The position numbers and the translations under genes were made by a program. From a virus: a stretch of DNA of 55,396 bases. Positions 13,201 through 18,837 of the stretch are shown piece after piece. The stretch lies in IMG/VR virus record IMGVR_UViG_3300031787_000153, positions 1-55,396 of that record. One strand, written 5' to 3'. Below the pieces are notes generated by a model. That model was not told the DNA's origin and made no database searches. It saw only the letters and a program-made list of their open reading frames with translations. The first letter of the stretch is position 1. The number at the start of each line of letters is the position of its first letter.

Positions 13201-16200
13201 AATTCTGTAGTTGTTCCGGATAGCAGTAATAGAAAAATATCAGCAGCAGAAGTTGCCTTGTATATTACAAGTCCAATTAGTTCTGGAATTCCTTTTGTTG
13301 GGTTTATATCTCAAGATAGATTATTGGCATATAATTTTGAAAAATATCTTCCTAGTACAAGTGCCGCATTGAATATTAAATTCAATAACTCTAATAAAAA
13401 TATTAATTTAATACATCATGAATATGAACTGTTAACGGAGGGACAGGGCGATAGTGTACCTACTTTACAATTAGAACAAAAATGGATTGATAGTTTAATT
13501 GGCTATGATCAGGCTGGTAACAAAGTTCCCGATCCAAATCTAGCCCCTAAACAAAAATATGGAATTTTATTTAGACCAAGACAGAGTATGTTTGTTAACA
13601 AATCAACTGCTCTTAAAATTTTTGTTGATGATGTAAATGCAGTATTAAGAGAAAAACCATTTGCTGAAACATTAGATTTTACAAATTTAAATGCAATAGA
13701 TGAAGTTCCAACCGAAACATTAAAATTATATGATGTCTCTGTCGAAACATATGCAGAGTTAATCACAATTAATGCTGCAAGAGTTAGACCAGCATTATTA
13801 AGAGCTAATTTAATTGATGGACAAATTGAATCGATTGATATTGTTGATTCTGGATTTGGTTACAGAGTAGCTCCCCCTGTATCAATAGTTGGGACAGGAT
13901 CTGGTGCTAGAGTTACATTAACAATTGATAATTCTGGTAAAGTAACAGGTTACGTTATTAATAATCCAGGCAAAAAATATGACAATGTAATTTTAAATGT
14001 AAGAGGTTTTTCTGTGTTAGTTAAAACAGACGAGACCTACAGAAATTACTGGTCAATTTATCAATTTAATGAAAGAAACAAAACATTCTACAGATCCTTA
14101 ACTCAAGACTTTGATACTACAAAGTATTGGTCTTATATTGACTGGTGGGCTCAAGGTTATAATTCTTCAAATAAAATTATTGACGAAATTCCAGGAACTT
14201 ATTACGAACCACAATTAGCTAAATTAATAGATTTAAAAGTTAATGATTTAATAAAAGTTTCCGAATATGGAAGTGGCGGATGGGCTGTTTTAAAATTAAT
14301 AAATCTTTCTGCTACTACTATAAATGAAAAATACGAATTAGTTGGAAGATACCGAGGAACTATTGAAATTTCTTCTTTAATCTACGATGATGCACAAAAT
14401 CAAGTAGGATACGATAATGTTGGAACATATGATTTAATATCATACGATAATCAGCCAGTTAGCGAAACAAGAAATATTATTAAAGCAATTAAAGAAAATA
14501 TATTAATTGATGAATTTAAATTTTATTGGAATAAACTATTTTTTAATAGTATTCATTTTATTTTTTCTGAACAATTATATGTTGATTGGGCCTTTAAAAC
14601 AAGCTTTTTAAATGCAATACATACTATTGGGGATCTTGAACAAAAGTCTCATTATAAGAATGACAATCTTGAAAGTTATGAACAGTATCTAAAAGAAGTT
14701 AAACCTTATAGAACAAAAATTAGAGAATTTACTAGTACATATAATTCTTTAGAAAATACACAATCATTACTGACTGATTTTGACCTTCCTCCTTATTACG
14801 AAGATACAGAAGGTAAATTAATCCCAGTAAAAACAAATAATGAAATTTTAAACACATATCCTTGGAAACTTTGGAAAGATAATAATACCTACAAAGTTAT
14901 TGAGATAACGGTATATGATTCTGGTTCTGGATACATTAATCCTCCTACTGTTGTAATTAACGGCGGCGGTGGCAGCGGTGCCGAAGCATTGGCATATGTT
15001 TCTAACGGTAGTGTAACCGGAGTTGTTATTACTAAAGAGGGTATAGGATATACATCTGCACCTACAGTTACATTAGTTGGCGGATTTTCTGATACCGGAA
15101 CTCAAGCCAAAGCTAGTGCTATAATTGGAAAAGGAACAATTAGATCTTTTGATATTACTATGAAATTTGATAGAATATCAAAAAATGGAACTTATTCTTC
15201 TTTTGTACAAGACGAAACAATTGTAGCCAGCGGAGTTACTTCTGTTTTTAATTTAAAATATCCTCCATCAAGAGATAGATCAAAGATAACTGTTTATCTA
15301 AACAACGGATTGATTTTGTCAAATGAGTATGAATTATCTTTATTTGAACAAATGATTGATGGGTTTACTTTCATTCAAGGAAGAATTAAATTTTTATTAG
15401 TTCCGGCTACAGGGACTGTAATTAGAATCATATATTCAAAGAACGATGAAATTTTAGATAGTGTAGATAGGATTAAAAAATATTATAATCCGTTAGATGG
15501 AATGACTGGAAAAGATGCATCTCAGTTAATGACCGGCATTGACTTTGGCGGTGTAATTATTCAGGGAAGTTCTTTCAATTCAACCGGAGGTTGGGATGCA
15601 TTGCCTTGGTTTAGCGATAGTTGGGATAGTGTTACACCAAACTCGGATTACTATGTTATAGCCGATGGTAGTACTACTAGTATTCAGTTACCGTACACTC
15701 CGTCAATTGGGCAAGCAATTAATGTTTATATCAAACGAGGTGATTTTTCTACCTTGCCAGATAAAACTGGAAGATTTACTCGCATCGATGATCCTTACTA
15801 TAACGTATATGATGGTTCAACAGTTCAACCAAATGGTAAAAGATCAGCACCTGCCGGGGTATTAATGAATACATTTATTGGTAATGGAGTGATTAAAGAT
15901 ATTGACTTGCCTATATTATTAGCAACACAAGCCGGGGATATATTAATCTTCCGTCCAAGCACAAGTGACGGTTCGGTCAATATTACTGATACAAATGTTC
16001 AAGACACTCTTTTAAGTGGTGGTTCGTTACTTAATACCAACAATATATATTCTACTGCTAACGGTTTAACCGCAGAAGAAATAGTTGTATCTGGGGATAA
16101 ATTTATTTCCCCAGATCAAGTTCCTTCTCCGGAGGAAAATGTACCAGGACAGGTATTAGATACAGTATCGATTAAAACTTTTCATAGAACATATGTCGGA

Positions 16201-17352
16201 GCTGCACAAGTTAAGAGTAATGTTTATTTTACTGATGGAATTGCAAAAAGATTTAAATTTACAAATAAAATTTTAGAATCAAAATCTGTTTCTGTGTATC
16301 TTGATAAAGTTAAACAGGGTCAGAGCTTAGATCTTTATAATATTTCTTATGATTATTACTTAGATTTTAAAAATAGTGAAATAGAATTTTTTGTAACTCC
16401 TCCTGCTGGTAAAATTGTTGAAATAGTTTCAATTGGGCCAGGCGGGTATGCTATTCTTGATTTTTCTGAATTTGTAGGAGATGGTGCAACAAGATATTTT
16501 TTAACAAAAGCTCAACATGTAGAAACATCTTATATAATAGTTACAGTAAATGGATTAGAGGTTCCTGTATCGTTTGTAACATCAAAAGGGTTATTAAACG
16601 ATAAAGATGAAACAGTAATTGAATTCTCAGTTCCGCCTAGTTTTAATCAAGTTGTTAAAATTTTAGTTCTTGGGACATCTATAGAAGCAGACAGTTCCGG
16701 TCAGAGTGCAATTAGAATCAATGAACAAATAATTATACATGATGGTAGCACCAGACTCTATGACCTAGACAAATTTGTTAATTTAGAAAGAAGCTCGGCA
16801 GCTGGAAATATGTTAGTTGAAGTTAACAATAGATTAATACCATCTGGCGATACACAAGTTATTGTTTATAATGGTTCTAACAATTCAAATATCATTGGAC
16901 AAGATCCGTATTTTGGTCCAGGCAGTATTGATGTAAGAAATATATCTGTATATATTAATGAAATAAAAACTGAATTTATTTCAGATTGGATTTTAGAAGG
17001 ATCGACTAATCTTTTAACAATTACTAAATCATTAATAATTGGAGACGAAATCAGAATTGAAATTGCGCAAAACAATTCTTATAAAATTGAAAACAATGAA
17101 ATTAGATTATTACCAGTATTGTCTCTGAACCCGGGTGATCTTATTAAAGTTATTTGGTTTAGCGAATATCCAACAATGTCTTTAATAAAAGACAGATTTC
17201 CTGGAAATTACGGAGTAATGAAATTAAGAAGAAAAGTAACTGATATTTCAACAGTGTGGGTTTATAAAAATGGTTTTAGATTAGCTCCTGAAGTTGAATA
17301 CGAAGTTAATTTAACAGATAACTTTGTAAAATTAACCAATTTAGCGTTATAA
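4273..17352 (+). CDS. Giant multi-modular virion/baseplate protein (gp7 position), interrupted by a stop near its C-terminus
   Basis: At 4359 residues this is by far the largest gene here. The N-terminus (R-R-S-T-D-F-L-P-S-V-F-K-T-D, then a W-D-K-F-V-N-F-R-E-Y-Y-W region near residue 140) matches large structural proteins I know from marine T4-like phages, placed where T4 has gp7. Seven copies of a carbohydrate-binding (type 5/12, chitin-binding-like) pattern, Y-x-x-G-D-x-V-x-Y-x-x-x-x-W/Y-x-A/V ending in W, lie near residues 229, 1467, 1723, 2215, 2267, 2402 and 2521. Six FG-GAP-like blades (F-G-x-S then V-G/S-S/A-P) lie near 2177, 2345, 2486, 2612, 2672 and 2750 and imply a beta-propeller. 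Two G-x-G-Y beta-roll repeats lie near 3185 and 3542. The last 700 residues repeat a D-G-x-x-x-x-F-x-L...V-Y-x-N-G module. A baseplate-anchored adhesin or wedge component is inferred. There is no Shine-Dalgarno, so translation is probably coupled to gp6. Confidence 0.75.
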   Translation: MTDKVFDQSGLPIRRSTDFLPSVFKTDANSKFLGGVFDPLIQPGVLEKISGFIGRRYGKSYNGNDIYIDTDNTLRSRYQLEPGVVVTDGNGSVNNFYDYLDFKNQLNFFFNKLERDDLITQSQCYSWDPPIDWDKFVNFREYYWQVNGPPLVAVAGQAQQIESTYRVRSDDTGDVPSWMFYPDGLTFNPKLVLYRGQTYKFEVNSPRNKFSIRTTNSVDLVMGEFNPLMNYQPGDVVEFNNKLWKAKVDVYGDGSTIDEFSQDWELTELIDVNYYNKGVINNGIEVGTVTFTVPVDSPDMLYYVSDQEPLRTGQFIIKDITENTFIDVEKEILQKLAYTSSNNVKFTNGLMISFLGKTYPEKYNSGRWIIEGVGKGINLINFDDLTPPITSNNQPEIIFDNEGFDTVPFDEAAFYPGVKDYIISNRASNDNNPWSRSNRWFHKSVIEYAHQLNNSSPDADESSRAKRPIIEYHPNIQLFNHGSTSKKSVDFIDNYTSDIFSVIEGTSGYNIDGEALFNGARLLVTADTDTLVNNKIYIVNFISTQYSGNTGRQISLVEASDAVSQSGECVLINKGKKYRGKMFHYDGTAWSKSQEKTAVNQSPLFDVFDSDKVSFGNSTKYPVTNFKGTTILSYKLGNGIVDSEIGISLSYLNIDNIGDVLFEINWDVDSFTYQNQLVKTLKISSGFLKFNTLNGEVYSNTWIKTDKEFLQPIIDSQVITSVTKSITFNSVNWNESTTERIIFYKNGSLFKDQFTRTGNRNQTFVFANNFAVNDVITIKVYTDATPDQGYYEIPVGLEKNPLNQDLTSFTYGQVLDHLGTMLELDTRFTGLYPGNSNIRDISGFQKYGRRLLKHEGISALSLMLLCDKEINVIKSIDYAAKSYNQFRNNFLNLAVTLAYDLNPINFVDQIITEMSRIKTASNSFADSDMIGSGSYKKVICKIEDQIKTFALNEKFSLDTLSRKAVYVYKNNVQLLHGADYTFNQTFGYINFSGNLNEGDVLEVREYNTTSFNFIPSTPTKLGLYKKYVPRIFIDDTYITPTKVIQGHDGSITVAFNDFRDDLLLELERRIYNNIKVQYESTVFDIDATLGGYYNTGIFTKEQVDSILEPYFLTWITSGNVDYVNNTYFDSENTFTYTYNLMTDFTQQKNLVGWWRGVYQWVYDTDRPHTCPWEMLGFSEKPIWWDEEYGPAPYTRNNLILWEDIRDGRIRRGSRAGTHQRYRRSTILSHIPVNDQGQLLSPLQANLAQDFVLINSKGNFKFGDISPAEAAWRKSPQYPFALMSALSLLRPFEFISKSLDSFRVKTNIIGQTVYSETNKFIDINSILIPSVNGLQTTGLLNYIIDYIKGQDKDTELLTKKIKNLDIKLSNKLGGFVDATQQKYLLDSKNPKSKSSSIFIPQENYNIIFNIGTPFLTINYSGVIIEKVNTGWRLSGYDNKNPYFNYYEAVESKTDPFITVGGVTDSFLVWEPNKNYQIGQTVQYQGKYFKVLSSHQSITSFDEKLFKQISKLEQVGAVEVLKRQNFNFNTLKKLSYGTVLPTLQSVANFIFGYDQYLLTLGMIFDQYNYETQTVNNWTTSVKEFMFWSKHNWAEGQLITLSPAAYKFHIKFGLGSVDNLLDSFYDYAIYKRDGTVLSSSFINVNRDYQEFSITVTDTLDGIYFANINFVLKEHVVLFDDKTVFNDVLYDKTSGYRQDRVKVIGFRTTDWDGDYTSPGFIFDNVNVQSWQQYTDYNLGDIVRYREFFWTSKKKQEGTIEFNETNWTKLDNIPSKGLVANFDYRINQFEDYYDLDSDGLGSSQRDLARHSIGYQSREYLNNLSEDSVSQFKIYQGFIREKGTKNAITKIFDKLSRNNTDSVILKEEWAFRVGDFGGTDQYKEYEIALNKGQFKLTPQPLLINNSIEYSETNDLYYRIPINDFVIKPYGADKNIIPVAYQNVPNRTAGYVREDQVDFKTAKLENVLSLSADTINYGDHIWTTFVEPDQWSVFRYTRSNILIDSLEVNNSDKIVTLTCNVRHNFTVDQIIGIEGIARLSGYHKIISVEPFTFNVALPTGGDPEIDNSSLLAVGIFVDSRLTTAKELSDPQIAKLKVGDKLWIDNDENNRWEVIEKISSIYTRNEISDYGYSIPRGAGTAVIHLTFRNQTIASLPGSNGVAVYKDNFDGTLRNVQTLIAPDSFTTNLLGKFGYSLHATSDEQWLFVGSPLVSGIGSRFQGIFSETEDYEQNDIVLFAGKLWRATRNLNGDGSTITLESADWEYVYNIPADTYQDSYDPSRFYRKGSIVKFGIFSYIALQNTTNNLPINQTYWALTTAGNSGYIEQGMVSIYRWYEEQWNYEGSFVSPRPQPNELFGFSITSGISNGKYYLAISAPGAVNATGAVYLYTLNDTDNDNPIWELIEDESYQGVYDPSRQYIAGSIVYYANKLWKAKSNQQADGSTITVNSADWIEMEDTITQSSLPTSAAMVSDGTISEVGLLPDSSIFRLPEIVKQGDQFGTSIAFNSDASTLIVGSPYGDDRSFTNYKGVWKSYTLYGGGDVVRYESNYYRVNGSTSINDIPTTGINWTLIDIGTFDSSNKKFGKVFVYKRNDLGVYRLFQTINNQNLSLLSDIGLQIIETGDRLGSSVDIDATGDTLVVSAPYGDYGYVDNGYVYVFKYSRTNEKYVITNKISGSDASNFELYGTQVKISNDANSLVVSGQNSITKFNIKYDLSKTRFDQNTTTFFDKRGNTGRVYVYEKQDTEYYLAEELDPPNLIPNESFGFSLDLNDNVIVVGSPTLKTAQGVIGQVRKFKRSATAKTWSTIGQQEPQTRIDLIKSLALYDVENNKKITDVDIVDHYKYKFLGIVEQEISFKNPYDPAIYSKGNDSVIVDSSRTWYETNVGKIWVNFKTVKWTNYEQGELSYKIGHWNELADSSSVDVYEWVETKILPSQWSLIADTTEGLALNISGQPLYANDTVYNIKEVYDEKTGTVLTSYYYYWVKNSVVVPDSSNRKISAAEVALYITSPISSGIPFVGFISQDRLLAYNFEKYLPSTSAALNIKFNNSNKNINLIHHEYELLTEGQGDSVPTLQLEQKWIDSLIGYDQAGNKVPDPNLAPKQKYGILFRPRQSMFVNKSTALKIFVDDVNAVLREKPFAETLDFTNLNAIDEVPTETLKLYDVSVETYAELITINAARVRPALLRANLIDGQIESIDIVDSGFGYRVAPPVSIVGTGSGARVTLTIDNSGKVTGYVINNPGKKYDNVILNVRGFSVLVKTDETYRNYWSIYQFNERNKTFYRSLTQDFDTTKYWSYIDWWAQGYNSSNKIIDEIPGTYYEPQLAKLIDLKVNDLIKVSEYGSGGWAVLKLINLSATTINEKYELVGRYRGTIEISSLIYDDAQNQVGYDNVGTYDLISYDNQPVSETRNIIKAIKENILIDEFKFYWNKLFFNSIHFIFSEQLYVDWAFKTSFLNAIHTIGDLEQKSHYKNDNLESYEQYLKEVKPYRTKIREFTSTYNSLENTQSLLTDFDLPPYYEDTEGKLIPVKTNNEILNTYPWKLWKDNNTYKVIEITVYDSGSGYINPPTVVINGGGGSGAEALAYVSNGSVTGVVITKEGIGYTSAPTVTLVGGFSDTGTQAKASAIIGKGTIRSFDITMKFDRISKNGTYSSFVQDETIVASGVTSVFNLKYPPSRDRSKITVYLNNGLILSNEYELSLFEQMIDGFTFIQGRIKFLLVPATGTVIRIIYSKNDEILDSVDRIKKYYNPLDGMTGKDASQLMTGIDFGGVIIQGSSFNSTGGWDALPWFSDSWDSVTPNSDYYVIADGSTTSIQLPYTPSIGQAINVYIKRGDFSTLPDKTGRFTRIDDPYYNVYDGSTVQPNGKRSAPAGVLMNTFIGNGVIKDIDLPILLATQAGDILIFRPSTSDGSVNITDTNVQDTLLSGGSLLNTNNIYSTANGLTAEEIVVSGDKFISPDQVPSPEENVPGQVLDTVSIKTFHRTYVGAAQVKSNVYFTDGIAKRFKFTNKILESKSVSVYLDKVKQGQSLDLYNISYDYYLDFKNSEIEFFVTPPAGKIVEIVSIGPGGYAILDFSEFVGDGATRYFLTKAQHVETSYIIVTVNGLEVPVSFVTSKGLLNDKDETVIEFSVPPSFNQVVKILVLGTSIEADSSGQSAIRINEQIIIHDGSTRLYDLDKFVNLERSSAAGNMLVEVNNRLIPSGDTQVIVYNGSNNSNIIGQDPYFGPGSIDVRNISVYINEIKTEFISDWILEGSTNLLTITKSLIIGDEIRIEIAQNNSYKIENNEIRLLPVLSLNPGDLIKVIWFSEYPTMSLIKDRFPGNYGVMKLRRKVTDISTVWVYKNGFRLAPEVEYEVNLTDNFVKLTNLAL
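17350..17352 (+). other. In-frame TAA splitting the giant virion gene
   Basis: The TAA lies in the same frame as the giant gene and the next open reading frame. Read through, the protein continues as L-A-L-(stop)-T-D-D-I-T-L-V-I-F-G, which completes a repeat module. An earlier module reads L-S-L-N-P-G-D-L-I-K-V-I-W-F. Only five codons separate the stop from the first usable (TTG) codon downstream, which has no Shine-Dalgarno element. It could be a real mutation or fission, recoding, or an assembly error. Confidence 0.7.
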
Positions 17353-17367
17353 ACAGATGACATAACG

Positions 17368-18168
17368 TTGGTTATTTTTGGACAAGAAAATTACAATCCA
17401 GTCTTTGCATATGAGATTTTTAAAGACATGTTAAATTTAACTCATTATAAGAGATATATAATAGGGCAAGTAAAACTAACACAAGAATTAAATTATTATG
17501 ATACACAAATTACCGTTGATAACGGTGATTATCTCTTTGTTCCAGATATAATTAATAAAATTCCCGGAACTGTTACAATTAACAGTGAAAGAATTAATTA
17601 TTATCAAAAAAATGGCAACATTTTATCTCAGTTAACTAGAGGAATTTTGGGAACATCGATTCCGGAAAAACACAATATTAATTCTGATGTAGTTGATGTG
17701 GGAATTGGAGAATCTCTTCCTTATAGAGAATATCAAAATAAAGAAGAATTTATCAGTGACGGAACCTCGTTATTGATTGGTCCTTTACTGACTACTCCTA
17801 TTAAGTCTACAAGAAATACAGTATGGTACAGATCTACAATACCTGCAACTCACGGACCGAACGATCAATATGAAGTATTTGTTAACGGAAAACGACTTAG
17901 AAAAAATCCTTATAAACGTTATCAAGAAACTAATGGACTAGCAAGCCCATTGGCTGATATCGATGTTGAGGCAGAATTTTCAGTAGACGGCACTACTCCA
18001 TATATCAGACTAACAACTGCAATATCTGCAGGTAGCAGAATTGTAATTATTAGTAAAACCGGTAATATTTTCTACGATACTGGATTATCAACAGCGGCCA
18101 GCGGAATTACTTTAATTAACAATGATTCTGTTGTAGCACAGTTTTTAAGAAATAAGAGTACAAAATAG
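17368..18168 (+). CDS. C-terminal continuation of the giant virion protein, split off by an in-frame stop
   Basis: This 266-residue frame lies in the same phase as the giant gene. The first candidate start is a TTG with no ribosome-binding site; an ATG lies 60 bases further in, also with a poor site. The sequence F-A-Y-E-I-F-K-D-M-L-N-L-T-H-Y-K-R and the later I-P-G-T-V-T-I-N-S-E-R-I-N-Y-Y and L-T-R-G-I-L-G-T-S segments match the usual C-terminal region of large marine phage virion proteins, as I recall them. A final module (V-F-V-N-G-K-R-L-R-K-N) repeats the V-Y-x-N-G-x-x-L unit of the upstream gene. I infer one ancestral polypeptide of about 4630 residues. Whether this piece is made alone, by readthrough, or not at all cannot be told from sequence. 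Confidence 0.65.
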   Translation: MVIFGQENYNPVFAYEIFKDMLNLTHYKRYIIGQVKLTQELNYYDTQITVDNGDYLFVPDIINKIPGTVTINSERINYYQKNGNILSQLTRGILGTSIPEKHNINSDVVDVGIGESLPYREYQNKEEFISDGTSLLIGPLLTTPIKSTRNTVWYRSTIPATHGPNDQYEVFVNGKRLRKNPYKRYQETNGLASPLADIDVEAEFSVDGTTPYIRLTTAISAGSRIVIISKTGNIFYDTGLSTAASGITLINNDSVVAQFLRNKSTK

Positions 18169-18172
18169 AAGA

Positions 18173-18180
18173 AATAAATA
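18173..18180 (+). promoter_or_regulatory. Candidate T4-type late promoter (AATAAATA)
   Basis: An AATAAATA octamer lies in the short gap before the small structural gene, one base different from the T4 late consensus TATAAATA. AT-rich DNA produces such octamers by chance, so support is weak. If it is used, the transcript would begin about where the first ATG of the next gene lies, favouring a downstream start at 18197 or 18224. Confidence 0.3.
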
Positions 18181-18184
18181 CAAA

Positions 18185-18835
18185 ATGAGAAATATCATGT
18201 TAACAGATAAAGATAAAACAACTATGACAAAACCAAACGAAACCATGGGTTTTCACATCGAGGGACATATTAAAATTTGGGATCCAAAAACTGGAGAAGT
18301 TTTTCGAGACAAAAGAAATGCAATTCATTATGAAAATATGAGTGTTGCTTTAGCCCAAAGTTTATCCTCTCAAGGCAAAGGAACAGTTTATCAAATGGTT
18401 TTTGGTACAGGGGGCACAACAGTTGACCCCACTGGTTTAATTACGTATCTAACTCCGAACACGACCGGTACTAACTCAAGTCTGTATAATCAAACATACG
18501 CTAAAGTAATTGATCAAACAGCTAAAGAAAATTTAGATCCTATTAGAAATAAAATGGAAATTCGTCATATTAGCGGTGCAACATACTCAGATATTGTAAT
18601 TACATGTTTTTTAGATTACGGAGAACCTGCAGGTCAAGAGGCATTTGATAACAGCCAAACAATGGATGGAAATTTTATTTTTGACGAGCTTGGATTAAAA
18701 GGATACGATCCTTCGGGCAACGGAAAATTATTAACTCATGTAGTTTTTCATCCTGTACAAAAATCATTGAATAGATTAATGCAAATAGATTACACAGTTC
18801 GTATCCAGAGTTTAACTGGTTTTAATGAGGTTTAA
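18185..18835 (+). CDS. Conserved virion structural protein of marine T4-like phages
   Basis: The 216-residue product has a recognisable conserved core: G-F-H-I-E-G-H-I-K-I-W-D-P near the N-terminus, N-A-I-H-Y-E-N-M-S, F-G-x-G-G-T-T-V-D-P-T-G, D-Y-G-E-P-A-G-Q-E-A-F-D-N, and H-V-V-F-H-P-V-Q-K-S-L-N-R-L near the end. I recognise this as a protein always found beside fibre genes in marine T4-like phages, usually annotated only as structural; its role is not known to me. The first ATG lacks a Shine-Dalgarno, and ATGs at 18197 and 18224 (the latter starting M-T-K-P-N-E) are credible alternatives. The stop is two bases before the first fibre gene. It may link fibres to the baseplate, but that is only inferred from position. 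Confidence 0.7.
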   Translation: MRNIMLTDKDKTTMTKPNETMGFHIEGHIKIWDPKTGEVFRDKRNAIHYENMSVALAQSLSSQGKGTVYQMVFGTGGTTVDPTGLITYLTPNTTGTNSSLYNQTYAKVIDQTAKENLDPIRNKMEIRHISGATYSDIVITCFLDYGEPAGQEAFDNSQTMDGNFIFDELGLKGYDPSGNGKLLTHVVFHPVQKSLNRLMQIDYTVRIQSLTGFNEV

Positions 18836-18837
18836 AG

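Noticed and set aside
17341-17380. Stop codon reassignment in this phage
   Set aside because: TAA ends many clear genes in the window (gp25, gp6, fibres), so the in-frame TAA is better explained by mutation, split, readthrough or error.
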